From Rhizobacter koreensis (GTDB lineage Bacteria; Pseudomonadota; Gammaproteobacteria; Burkholderiales; Burkholderiaceae_C): a stretch of 64,000 nt of DNA. Of the stretch, positions 45,041 to 53,406 are shown in pieces. The notes below the pieces were generated by a model. The model had not been told where the DNA came from and did not search any database. It saw only the letters and a program-made list of their open reading frames with translations. The stretch lies in NCBI RefSeq assembly GCF_013366375.1, contig NZ_JABWMJ010000003.1:62001-126000 (forward strand), read 5' to 3'. Numbering within the stretch: the first letter of the stretch is position 1; each line of letters starts with the position of its first letter. Made by a program: the position numbers and the translations under genes.

Positions 45041-46018
45041 ATGGACAGACGAACCATCCTGAAGGGAACCGCGGGCGCGGCGACCGCACTCGCATTCCCG
45101 TATATCCGTGCGCAGTCGTGGCCGACCGCACCCGTGCGCATCGTGGTCGGCTTTCCGCCGGGCGGCGGCACCGACGCGCTCGCCCGCGTGGTGGGGCAGA
45201 AGCTCACCGGCATGTGGGGTCAGCAGGTCATCGTCGAGAACAAGGCGGGCGCGGCCGGCGTCATCGCCGCCGAGTACGTGGCACTGCAGCCGCCCGACGG
45301 CAACACGCTGTTGATGGCGCACATCAACAGCCACGCGCTCGCGCCGAGCCTGCAGCCCAAGCTGCGCTACAACGCCGAGCGCGATTTCGTGCCGATCGTG
45401 CTGGTCGGCGTGACCCCGAACCTGCTGATCGCGAACCCGGCGCTGCCCGCGAAGACCGTGCGCGACGTCGTCGCGATGTGCAAGGCGCAGCCGGGCCGCG
45501 TCAGCTTCGGATCGGCCGGCGCCGGCTCGGCGCAGCACCTGGCGCTCGAGATGTTCAAGCTGCAGGCCAGGGTCGACGCGCTGCACATTCCGTACAAGGG
45601 AAGCGGGCCTCTGCTCACCGACCTCATGGGCGGCCAGATCAACTACAGCTTCGAGACGATGACGGCGGCGACGCCGCACGTGAAAAACGGCAAGGTCGTC
45701 GCGATCGCCCAGACTCGGCTCAAGCGCGCCAAGGGTCACCCGAGCGTGCCGACGATGCAGGAGGCGGGCTTCGAGGGTTTCGAGGCAACCACCTGGTATG
45801 GGCTCGCGGGCCCGGGCAAGATGCCGCAGGCCATCGCCCAGAAGATCAACGCCGACGTCAACACCGTGCTCGCGATGCCCGACGTGCAGGAGCGCCTCGA
45901 CACCTACGGTGCCGAGGACGGCGGCGGCTCGAACGATAAGTTCGCCCAGTTCATCCGCAGCGAGATCGCCAAGTGGGCGAAAGTGGTGAAGGAGGCCGAC
46001 GTCAAGGTCGACAGCTGA
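45041..46018 (+). CDS. Bug-family tripartite tricarboxylate transporter substrate-binding protein
   Basis: Fourth TctC/Bug periplasmic protein, 325 residues. The N-terminus MDRRTILKGTAGAATALAF is a Tat-like signal (RR at 3-4) with cleavage near IRAQ. Mature blocks are WPTAPVRIVVGFPPGGGTD, IPYKGSGPLLTDLMGGQI and GKMPQAIAQKINADV. GGAGGAGA precedes the ATG. It is co-transcribed with the aminotransferase and therefore probably under the same GntR control. Two Bug genes, one on each side of the same regulator, may bind different acids. Confidence 0.94.
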   Translation: MDRRTILKGTAGAATALAFPYIRAQSWPTAPVRIVVGFPPGGGTDALARVVGQKLTGMWGQQVIVENKAGAAGVIAAEYVALQPPDGNTLLMAHINSHALAPSLQPKLRYNAERDFVPIVLVGVTPNLLIANPALPAKTVRDVVAMCKAQPGRVSFGSAGAGSAQHLALEMFKLQARVDALHIPYKGSGPLLTDLMGGQINYSFETMTAATPHVKNGKVVAIAQTRLKRAKGHPSVPTMQEAGFEGFEATTWYGLAGPGKMPQAIAQKINADVNTVLAMPDVQERLDTYGAEDGGGSNDKFAQFIRSEIAKWAKVVKEADVKVDS

Positions 46019-46106
46019 GGCGTCGACGCCGGCGCCCGCTCACGGCCAAGGCGCGGGCGGGCCGGCGTTCGTGCGGCGCGGCGGGTGGCTGCGCCCGCGC
46101 AGCACC

Positions 46107-47423
46107 TCAGCCGACGGCTCGCGTGTCCTCGATCAGGCGGCCGTCGTCGGGAAGGCTGCCCGGCGCGACGATGGCGACTTCGCCGCGGAGTCGGGTGACG
46201 TCGCGGATCGTTTCGGCCACGCGCTCGGCCAGGTCCGCCGCGTCGCCGGCGCCTGGGTCGAGCTCGATGTCGAGCCGCATGCGATCGTCGGCCAACGTGC
46301 CGGCGACCACCAGCCGGCCCTTGCGCACCGCCGAGTGGCGACGCAGCACCTCGGCGACCTGGCTCGGGTGCACGAACATGCCGCGCACCTTCGCACTCTG
46401 GTCGGCGCGGCCGAGCCAGCCACGGATTCGCGTGTTCGTGCGACCGCTCGGGCAGGCGCCGGGCAGCACCGCCGACAGGTCCCCGGTCGCAAAGCGGATC
46501 AGCGGGTAGTCGGGGTTCAGGACCGTGACCACCACCTCGCCGATCTCGCCGTCGACCACCGGCGTGCTGCCGCCCGGCTCGACGATCTCGACGATCACGT
46601 CCTCGTCGAGCACGAGGCCTTCGCGGGCCGAGGTCTCGTAGGCGACGAGGCCGAGGTCGGCGGTGCCGTAGCTCTGGTAGGCATCGATGCCGCGCGCGCT
46701 CAGCCAGTCGCGCAGCGCGGCCGGGAACGCCTCGGCGCCCACCGACGCCTTGGTGATCGAGCCGATGTCAGTGCCGCTCTCGGCCGCCTTGTCGACGATC
46801 AGCTTCAGGAAGCTCGGCGTTCCGGCATACGCGTCGGGGCGCAGGTCGGCAATGGTCTGCACCTGCAGCTCGGTCTGACCGATCCCGGCCGGAAACACCG
46901 TGCAGCCGAGCGCGCGCGCGCCGCTCTCGATCATCGCCGCGGCCGGCGTGAAGTGGTAGCTGAACGCGTTGTGCACCAGGTCGCCAGCCTGGATCCCGGA
47001 CGCGCGCATCGCACGGCCCATGCGCCAGTAGTCGCTCGCCGCACCTTCGGGCTCGTAGATCGGGCCGGGTGATGCGAACACGCGCCCGGCGCGCCGCGCC
47101 GGGGCGTGCGCGGCCCCGATGCCCAGCGTCGCGAAGCCACCGAACACGTCGCGCGCGCGCTCGGCGCGCTGGCGCTCGGCAAGCGCGCGCTTGCGGGTGA
47201 GCGGAAGCATCGCCAGCGCGGCGCGCGAGGCAACCGAGGCGGCGTCGACGCCGCGCAGCAGCTCGGCATACGCCGGTGCCTGCGCCTGGGCGACCGCGAC
47301 CAGCGCCGAGAGGCGCGACATCAGCTCGGCTTCGCGCAGCTCGGGCGCGCGCGTCTCGCGCGGGTCGAGCAGCGCATCCGGCGAGGGCGCGCGGGGCGAG
47401 GCGCCCGGCAGTGGTTCGCTCAT
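46107..47423 (-). CDS. Phenylacetate-CoA ligase-like AMP-binding protein
   Basis: PaaK-like ANL ligase, 438 residues. Features are YQSYGTADLGLVAYET, where PaaK proteins have the acid-binding and ATP loop, VVVTVLNPDYPLIRFATGDLS with the hinge Asp, and a C-terminal GWLGRADQSAKVRGMFVHPSQV that forms the mobile domain. The classical N-terminal SSGTTG loop is replaced by FASPGPIYEPEG, so catalysis could differ from PaaK. Substrate most likely an aromatic or branched acid. It is the last gene of the minus-strand unit; the 90-residue unknown gene ends four bases before its ATG. Confidence 0.87.
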   Translation of the reverse strand: MSEPLPGASPRAPSPDALLDPRETRAPELREAELMSRLSALVAVAQAQAPAYAELLRGVDAASVASRAALAMLPLTRKRALAERQRAERARDVFGGFATLGIGAAHAPARRAGRVFASPGPIYEPEGAASDYWRMGRAMRASGIQAGDLVHNAFSYHFTPAAAMIESGARALGCTVFPAGIGQTELQVQTIADLRPDAYAGTPSFLKLIVDKAAESGTDIGSITKASVGAEAFPAALRDWLSARGIDAYQSYGTADLGLVAYETSAREGLVLDEDVIVEIVEPGGSTPVVDGEIGEVVVTVLNPDYPLIRFATGDLSAVLPGACPSGRTNTRIRGWLGRADQSAKVRGMFVHPSQVAEVLRRHSAVRKGRLVVAGTLADDRMRLDIELDPGAGDAADLAERVAETIRDVTRLRGEVAIVAPGSLPDDGRLIEDTRAVG

Positions 47424-47427
47424 CGCG

Positions 47428-47700
47428 TCACTCGTCGTCGAGCGCGGCCGCGCGGCGCCGGGCGTCGTCGACCAGCTTGCGATGCTCGGGCGGCGTCGCC
47501 AGCGGATAGCGGTCGAACCCCGCGCCGCCGGCCTTCTTCATCTCGGCCCACACCTGCCCGGCCTCCGCCTGCAGGTTGATGAACGACGCGCCGCGCACGG
47601 TGAATGCGCCGGGGCGCGCTTCGCGCACGCCCTTGATCTCGCGCAGCTGGCGCAGCAGCGGCAGCAGGGTCTTGAGGGTGTCGTCGTCGGGGCGTGGCAT
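47428..47700 (-). CDS. Small conserved-looking protein of unknown function
   Basis: A 90-residue, mostly helical, charged protein (MPRPDDDTLKTLLPLLRQLR to RRRAAALDDE). The middle reads GAFTVRGASFINLQAEAG, a beta-like stretch. There is no signal, no membrane segment and no Cys or His cluster. GAGGA precedes the ATG. It stands 30 bases after livF and four before the PaaK-like ligase gene, and the order is tight enough to call it part of the operon. I do not recognise the family. A role as a small partner of the ligase is possible but unsupported. Confidence 0.65.
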   Translation of the reverse strand: MPRPDDDTLKTLLPLLRQLREIKGVREARPGAFTVRGASFINLQAEAGQVWAEMKKAGGAGFDRYPLATPPEHRKLVDDARRRAAALDDE

Positions 47701-47730
47701 GCGGGATCCTCTGGTCTGACCGATGGGCGC

Positions 47731-48543
47731 TCAGGCGAGCCAGCGCTTGCGCCGCTTGTAGCTCTTGACGTCGCGGTAGCTCCGCCGCTCGCTGCCGCCG
47801 GTGCCGAGATAGAACTCCTTGACGTCCTCGTTCTCCCGCAGCATCGCCGCGGGTCCATCCATCACGACGCGGCCGCTCTCGAGGATGTAGCCGTGGTCGG
47901 CGTAGCGCAAGGCCATGCTGGTGTTCTGCTCGGCCAGGAGGAAGGTCACGCCTTCCTTCTGGTTGAGGTCGCGCACGATCTCGAACACCTCTTCGACGAT
48001 CTGCGGCGCGAGTCCCATCGACGGCTCGTCGAGCAGCACCATCTTCGGGTTGGCCATCAGCGCACGCCCGATCGCGCACATCTGCTGTTCGCCGCCCGAC
48101 GTGTAAGCCGCCTGCGAGGTGCGCCGCACCTTGAGGCGCGGGAAGTAGCCGTAGACCTTCTCGAGCGTCGCCGCGACCGCGGCCTTGCCGTCGCGCCGCG
48201 TATAGGCGCCGGTCAGCAGGTTCTCCTCGATGCTCAGGTGCCCGAAGCAGCGCCGGCCCTCCATCACCTGGATCACGCCGCGCTCGACCATGTCGGCGGT
48301 GCTGAGCCGCTCGATGCGCTCGCCGGCCAGCGCGATCGAGCCCTTGGTGACGGCGCCGCGCTCGCCGGCGAGGAGGTTGCTCACCGCTCGCAGCGTCGTC
48401 GTCTTGCCGGCGCCGTTGCCGCCCATCAACGCGACGATGCGGCCCTCGGGCACCTGCAGCGAGACGCCCTTGAGCACAAGGATCACGTGGCTGTAGATCA
48501 CCTCGATGCCGTTGACGTCGAGGAGGATGGAGGTGGCGGTCAC
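47731..48543 (-). CDS. livF: Branched-chain-type ABC transporter ATPase LivF
   Basis: ATP-binding subunit of a LivFGHMJ-type importer, 270 residues, slightly longer than E. coli LivF because of a basic C-terminal tail (RRSYRDVKSYKRRKRWLA). Walker A is MGGNGAGKTTTLRAVSN, the ABC signature is YTSGGEQQMCAIGRALM, Walker B is MVLLDEPSMGL, and the H-loop region is present as LLAEQN, with Gln-Asn in place of the usual His, as in LivF proteins. Start GTG 48541-48543. The gene is separated from the binding-protein gene by a 395-base stretch with repeats, while the other liv genes are close together, so it may have its own promoter. Confidence 0.93.
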   Translation of the reverse strand: MTATSILLDVNGIEVIYSHVILVLKGVSLQVPEGRIVALMGGNGAGKTTTLRAVSNLLAGERGAVTKGSIALAGERIERLSTADMVERGVIQVMEGRRCFGHLSIEENLLTGAYTRRDGKAAVAATLEKVYGYFPRLKVRRTSQAAYTSGGEQQMCAIGRALMANPKMVLLDEPSMGLAPQIVEEVFEIVRDLNQKEGVTFLLAEQNTSMALRYADHGYILESGRVVMDGPAAMLRENEDVKEFYLGTGGSERRSYRDVKSYKRRKRWLA

Positions 48544-48938
48544 GAGCGGAGCCCCCGGCCGGCCGCGAAGCGGCGCGCATCGACCGACATTTCGGACAGC
48601 TCTGCTGCCTCAGCAAAGGCGCGTGCGGGCAGGTCGCGACGCGCCTCGAGAGCGCCGAGGCGCGCAGGGCTCGTGGCCGAGCGCAAAGCGCGACTCGTCA
48701 TCTGACTCGGCGCGGATGTCTGAGCGGAGAGAGCGCAGCGAACGCAGCGAGTTCCGCGCCGCGGCCACGAGACCGAGCACCGCAGGGGAGTCGGTGCGCA
48801 GCACCGACCGCCCCGACGAAGCGGCGCGGCCTGCCCGCACGCGCCTTTGCCGCTCGCTCGCTCGCGCGGCGGACGACGGAGCACCCGGGCCGACCCGCAC
48901 ACGCCGCTGCCGCTCCGCTGCTCGCGCGACATGCCGAC
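48544..48938. repeat. 395-base non-coding stretch with inverted and direct repeats
   Basis: It lies between livF and the binding-protein gene. A perfect 21-base inverted repeat has arms at 48613-48633 and 48830-48850, with partial pairing continuing inward to about 30 bases. A diverged direct copy of the right arm with its flank lies at 48889-48929. Between the arms is a perfect 8-base hairpin with three-base loop (GTCGGTGC-GCA-GCACCGAC, 48790-48808). No protein-like frame is convincing; translations are Ser/Glu/Arg repeats. It could be a small non-autonomous element or a structured mRNA spacer. Confidence 0.6.
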
Positions 48939-50279
48939 TCAGCTCTGGCAGTCCGCCGGCGTGCGCCGCGTCAGCTTCTTCTCGGCCACGTAGCGGTCCG
49001 CCGCCGCCTTGACCATCGGCTTGAGGATCTGCTCGTCGGCCTGGATGAAGTCGGACGTGAAGTTCCACTTCGAGCCATCCCACGTGTGGACGCGCGCCCA
49101 CGTCGAGCCCATGTGGTCGGCGCACGAGGTCGAGAGCGGGCGCATCACGCCGGCGAAGCCGAGCGCGTCGAGCCGCTTCTGGTCGAGCGCGAGGTTCTCG
49201 AGGCCCCAGCGCACCTGCTCGCCGGTCATGACCTTGCCCTTGCCGAAGCGCTCCTGCGCCCGCCGGACGGCCTCGATGCTGAGCATCTGGATGATCATGC
49301 CGCGCGTGTAGAGCACCGAGCCCACCTCGTCGCGCGGGCCGGTGCCCTGGCCCTTGTCGTGCACGTACTTCAGGATGTCCTGCACCGCCTTCGGCTGCTG
49401 GCCCGAAGTGTTGAGCGCGAGCGCGTTGTAGCCCCTGGCGCCTTCGCCGACGTCCTTCACGTCGGGCTCGGCGCCGGCCCACCACACGCCGTACATCTTG
49501 TCGCGCGGGTAGCCGGTGGCCTGCGCTTCCTTGAGCGCGGTCGAGTTCATCACGCCCCAGCCCCACAGCAGCACGTAGTCGGGGCGGCTCTGGCGCACCT
49601 GCAGCCAGGTCGCCTTCTGCTCGACGCCGGGCGCCGTGACCGGCAGCAGCTGCAGGTCGAAGCCGTGCATGCGCGCGCGCTCCTGCAGCAGCGGGATCGG
49701 CTCCTTGCCGAACGGCGAGTCGTGATAGACAAGGGTGATCTTCTTGCCCTTGAGCTTGTCGAGGCCGCCTTCCTTCTTGCCGATGTGCTGGATCAGGATG
49801 TCGGCGCCGGTCCAGTAGCTGCCCATCAGCGGAAAGTTCCACTTGAACGCCAGGCCGTCCTGCGCGGCCGAGAGGCCGTAGCCGAGGGTCATCAGCGGGA
49901 TCTTGTCGGCCGGCACCTTGTCGGTCAGCGCGAACGTGATGCCCGTGGCCTGCGGGTCGAACAGCGACGCGCCCCTGCCCTTGAGGCGCTCGTAGCACTC
50001 GACGCCGCGGTCGGTGGCGTAGCCGGTCTCGCACTCCTCGAACGTGAGCTTGACGCCGTTGATGCCGCCGTCGCGCGCGTTGACCATCTTGAGGTAGTCC
50101 TGCTTGCCGTTGGCCCATGGCGTGCCGTTCGGCGCATACGGGCCGGTGCGGTAGACCAGCAGCGGGAAGAACTGCTCGCGTGCCTGCGCGAAGGCGCTGG
50201 ACGCGGCGCCGATGCCCGCGGCCGCGCCGAGAACGACCGCGCCGATCGCTGCGGCCCGCCATGTGCTGATCAGTTTCAT
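48939..50279 (-). CDS. Branched-chain-type ABC transporter substrate-binding protein
   Basis: Periplasmic binding protein of the Leu/Ile/Val or aromatic-acid type (peripla_BP_6), 446 residues, longer than E. coli LivJ (367) and typical for the large beta-proteobacterial group. The signal peptide spans residues 1-32, with cleavage near AFAQA. Recognisable blocks are LVYRTGPYAPNG, TFEECETGYATDRGVECYERL, and the WGWGV and YGVWWAGAEPD segments rich in aromatic residues, which may suit a hydrophobic or aromatic ligand. AGGAG precedes the ATG. It is next after livM, 59 bases away, on the same strand. Confidence 0.93.
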   Translation of the reverse strand: MKLISTWRAAAIGAVVLGAAAGIGAASSAFAQAREQFFPLLVYRTGPYAPNGTPWANGKQDYLKMVNARDGGINGVKLTFEECETGYATDRGVECYERLKGRGASLFDPQATGITFALTDKVPADKIPLMTLGYGLSAAQDGLAFKWNFPLMGSYWTGADILIQHIGKKEGGLDKLKGKKITLVYHDSPFGKEPIPLLQERARMHGFDLQLLPVTAPGVEQKATWLQVRQSRPDYVLLWGWGVMNSTALKEAQATGYPRDKMYGVWWAGAEPDVKDVGEGARGYNALALNTSGQQPKAVQDILKYVHDKGQGTGPRDEVGSVLYTRGMIIQMLSIEAVRRAQERFGKGKVMTGEQVRWGLENLALDQKRLDALGFAGVMRPLSTSCADHMGSTWARVHTWDGSKWNFTSDFIQADEQILKPMVKAAADRYVAEKKLTRRTPADCQS

Positions 50280-50338
50280 GCTGGTCTCCTGATGAATCGC
50301 ACGCGCCGGTGCGTGGTTGAAGGCGTGAACTCGGTGCC

Positions 50339-51403
50339 TCAATGCGGGAACGGCCACAGCCGCAGCTTTTCCTTGGCGGTCGACCAGAGCCGTGCGAGGC
50401 CATGCGGTTCGACGATCAGGAAGAAGACGATCAGCGCTCCGAAGATCATGAATTCGAGGTGCGACGCGGTCGCCGTCGAGAGCGGGACGCCGAGCGCCTG
50501 CGGCACCTGGCTCAGCACGAGCGGCAGCACGACCATGAAGCCGGCCCCGAAGAAGCACCCCATGATCGAGCCGAGCCCGCCGATGATCACCATGAAGAGC
50601 AACTGGAACGAGCGGTCGATCGAGAACGCGGCCGGCTCCCACGAGCCCAGGTGCACGAAGCCCCACAGCGCGCCCGCGACGCCGACGATGAACGAGCTCA
50701 CGGCGAACGCGGTGAGCTTGGCGTGGATCGGCCGGATGCCGATCACCGCGGCGGCGACGTCCATGTCGCGGATCGCCATCCACTCGCGGCCGATCGCGCT
50801 GCGCACCAGGTTCTTCGCGAGCAGCGCGAACAGCACGACAAACGTCAGGCAGAACAGGTACTTGCGCACCGGCGACTCGATCGAGAAGCCCGCGACGGAA
50901 AGCCCGGCGACGCTGACCGAGCCCGACGCCGAGTGGTTGGTGAACGCGGGGATGCGCAGGAACGCCCAGTCGGTGAAGAACTGCGCCGCGAGCGTGGCGA
51001 CCGCGAGATAAAGGCCCTTGATGCGCAGCGACGGCACCCCGAACAGCACGCCGACGGCGGTCGACGCGAGTCCGCCGAGCAGCAGCGCCGCCACCAGCGG
51101 CATGCCGTCGATGCGGACCATCAGGTTGTAGGCCGCATAGGCGCCGATCGCCATGAACGCCCCGGTGCCGAGCGAGATCTGGCCGCAGTAGCCGACCAGC
51201 ACGTTCAGGCCGAGCGCGGCGAGCGCGAGGATCAGGAACGGGATCAGGATCGCGCGGAACAGGTACTCGGGGGCGGCGAGCGGGACCACGACGAAGGCGA
51301 GCGCGAGCAGCAGCACGATCGCGAGCCGGTCCTGGCGGACCGGGAAGATCTGCTGGTCGGCCTCGTAGGAGGTCTTGAACTGGCCGTTTTCCCGGTAGAT
51401 CAC
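50339..51403 (-). CDS. livM: Branched-chain-type ABC transporter permease LivM
   Basis: Inner-membrane permease, 354 residues, about nine helices. The motif LGLNVLVGYCGQISLGTGAFMAIGAYA is the LivM hallmark (positions near 75-100), and the EAA-type loop with GREWMAIRDMDVAAAVIGI is at about 205-225. Start GTG at 51401-51403 (MIYRENGQFKTSYEAD) has GAGGTG five bases upstream; upstream in-frame residues are shadow. It follows livH by 88 bases. Confidence 0.95.
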   Translation of the reverse strand: MIYRENGQFKTSYEADQQIFPVRQDRLAIVLLLALAFVVVPLAAPEYLFRAILIPFLILALAALGLNVLVGYCGQISLGTGAFMAIGAYAAYNLMVRIDGMPLVAALLLGGLASTAVGVLFGVPSLRIKGLYLAVATLAAQFFTDWAFLRIPAFTNHSASGSVSVAGLSVAGFSIESPVRKYLFCLTFVVLFALLAKNLVRSAIGREWMAIRDMDVAAAVIGIRPIHAKLTAFAVSSFIVGVAGALWGFVHLGSWEPAAFSIDRSFQLLFMVIIGGLGSIMGCFFGAGFMVVLPLVLSQVPQALGVPLSTATASHLEFMIFGALIVFFLIVEPHGLARLWSTAKEKLRLWPFPH

Positions 51404-51491
51404 GCGGCACCTCGCGATGATCGGTCGGGCGCGGCACGCTCGGCTCGACTTCGCCGAGCGACGTCGATCGCCGTGAGATCGTCGATCGCTT

Positions 51492-52421
51492 TCATACGCG
51501 ATCGATGATCTTCTCGCCGAACAGCCCCTGCGGCCGCACCAGCAGGAACACGAGCGCGAGCACGTAGGCGAACCAGATCTCGATGCCACCGCCGAGGCTC
51601 GGGCCGAGATAGATCTCGGAGAGCTTCTCGCCGACGCCGATGATCAGGCCGCCGACGATGGCGCCGGGGATCGACGTGAGCCCGCCGAGGATCACGACCG
51701 GCAGCGCCTTCAGCGCCACGAGCGACAGCGAGAACTGCACGCCGAGCTTGGAGCCCCAGATGATCCCGGCGACCAGCGCGACGATGCCGGCGACCGACCA
51801 GACGATGACCCAGATGCGGTCGAGCGGAATGCCGATCGACTGCGCGGCCTGGTGGTCGTCGGCGACCGCGCGCAGCGCGCGGCCGGTGCCCGTCTTCTGG
51901 AAGAAAAGCGCGAGCACGGCCACCAGCACGGCGGCGATCAGCGCCGCCGCGAGGTCTTCCTGGTTGACGAGCACGCCGCCCTGGAACGCCTTCTCGAACA
52001 GGAAGATCGGATCCTTCGGCAGCCCGACGTCGATCTTGTAGATGTCGTTGCCGAACAGGGTCTGGCCGGCACCCTCGAGGAAGTAGGTGATGCCGAGCGT
52101 GGCCATCAGCAGCGTGATGCCTTCCTGGTTGACGAGGCGCCCGAGCACCAGCTTCTGCACCAGCCACGCGAGCCCGACCATCAGCAGCGCGGCCGCCGCG
52201 AACGCGAGCAGGTTCGCGACGAGCTTGCTGTCGATGCCGGTGAGCCTGGGGCTCCATTCGGCAAAGCGCGCCATCGCGAGCGCGGCGAACAGCACCATCG
52301 CACCCTGCGCGAAGTTGAAGACGCCCGACGCCTTGTAGATCAGCACGAAACCGAGCGCGATCAGCGCGTAGAGCATGCCGACCATGAGGCCGCCGAACAG
52401 CGTTTCGAGGAACGGGCCCAT
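51492..52421 (-). CDS. livH: Branched-chain-type ABC transporter permease LivH
   Basis: Inner-membrane permease, 309 residues, about eight helices. The start MLYALIALGFVLIYKASGVFNFAQG near residues 16-40 is the LivH signature, and the EAA-type loop is GRALRAVADDHQAAQSIGI near 185-203. Partner of LivM. It lies 46 bases after livG. No strong ribosome binding site is visible, so coupling with livG may matter. Confidence 0.95.
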   Translation of the reverse strand: MGPFLETLFGGLMVGMLYALIALGFVLIYKASGVFNFAQGAMVLFAALAMARFAEWSPRLTGIDSKLVANLLAFAAAALLMVGLAWLVQKLVLGRLVNQEGITLLMATLGITYFLEGAGQTLFGNDIYKIDVGLPKDPIFLFEKAFQGGVLVNQEDLAAALIAAVLVAVLALFFQKTGTGRALRAVADDHQAAQSIGIPLDRIWVIVWSVAGIVALVAGIIWGSKLGVQFSLSLVALKALPVVILGGLTSIPGAIVGGLIIGVGEKLSEIYLGPSLGGGIEIWFAYVLALVFLLVRPQGLFGEKIIDRV

Positions 52422-52467
52422 GGTCAGCGTGGTGCAGTGCGGTGTGAGCGGCGCGGCATGGCAGCTC

Positions 52468-53406
52468 TCAGTGCGCGGTGCCGAGGTACGCGCGGATCAC
52501 GTCGGGGTTGCCGCGCACCTCGGCCGGCGTGCCGTCGCCGATCTTGCGCCCGTAGTCGAGCACGACGACCCGGTCGCAGAGATCCATGACGACCCCCATG
52601 TCGTGCTCGATCAGCACCATGGTCGTCCCGAACTCGTCGTTCACGTCGACGATGAAGCGGCTCATGTCCTGCTTCTCCTCGACGTTCATGCCGGCCATCG
52701 GCTCGTCGAGCAGCAGCAGCGACGGCTCCATCGCAAGCGCACGGCCGAGGTCGACCCGCTTCTGCAGGCCGTAGGGAAGGCGGCCGACGGGCGTCTTTCG
52801 GTAGGGCTGGATCTCGAGGAAATCGATGATCTCCTCGACCGCGCGCCGATGCGCGATCTCCTCGCGGTTGGCTGGCCCCCAGCCGAACGGCAGCCGGAAC
52901 GCCTGCGCGAAAAGGCTGCTCCTCATCTTCAGGTTGCGCCCGGCCATGATGTTGTCGAGCACGCTCATGCCCTTGAAGAGCGCGAGGTTCTGGAACGTGC
53001 GCGCGACGCCCATCTGGGCAACCGAGCGCGGGTCGAGGCGGTGGAACGCGCGCCCGCGCAGGCTGATCGAGCCGCTCTGCGGCTGGTACACGCCGTTGAT
53101 GCAGTTGAGCAGCGAGCTCTTGCCGGCACCGTTGGGCCCGATGATCGCGCGGATCTCGTGCTCGCGGACGTCGAAACCGATGCCGGTGAGCGCCTTGACG
53201 CCGCCGAACGCGAGGCTCACGTCGCGCACGTCGAGGATCACGTCTCCGATGCGGCGCACGCCGGGTGCGGGCGGCGCGGCTCCGGGCGGCAGCGTCGCGG
53301 CACCGGCCGAATGGTCGGTCCATGCGCCCGCGTCGTCCCGGGCGCGTGTCGGCGCGTCCACCTGCGGCGCGCCCGCTCCGTCGCGCAACGCCGCCGACGC
53401 GCTCAT
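52468..53406 (-). CDS. livG: Branched-chain-type ABC transporter ATPase LivG
   Basis: ATP-binding subunit, 312 residues. Walker A is IIGPNGAGKSSLLNCINGVY, the signature region LPYGLQKRVDLGRALAM has Tyr-Gly in place of the usual Ser-Gly (a common variant in this subfamily), Walker B is LLLLDEPMAGMN, and the H-loop is LIEHDMGVV. An extra 55-residue Pro/Ala-rich N-terminus precedes the ATPase domain. The ATG at 53404-53406 overlaps the stop of the acyl-CoA synthetase (ATGA), so the ligase and transporter are translated from one message. This binds the transporter functionally to acid activation. Confidence 0.95.
   Translation of the reverse strand: MSASAALRDGAGAPQVDAPTRARDDAGAWTDHSAGAATLPPGAAPPAPGVRRIGDVILDVRDVSLAFGGVKALTGIGFDVREHEIRAIIGPNGAGKSSLLNCINGVYQPQSGSISLRGRAFHRLDPRSVAQMGVARTFQNLALFKGMSVLDNIMAGRNLKMRSSLFAQAFRLPFGWGPANREEIAHRRAVEEIIDFLEIQPYRKTPVGRLPYGLQKRVDLGRALAMEPSLLLLDEPMAGMNVEEKQDMSRFIVDVNDEFGTTMVLIEHDMGVVMDLCDRVVVLDYGRKIGDGTPAEVRGNPDVIRAYLGTAH

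Noticed and set aside
48610-50403. A 597-residue minus-strand frame covering the liv spacer
   Set aside because: It runs out of frame through the binding-protein gene and reads low-complexity Ser/Arg/Glu in the spacer; no motif supports it.
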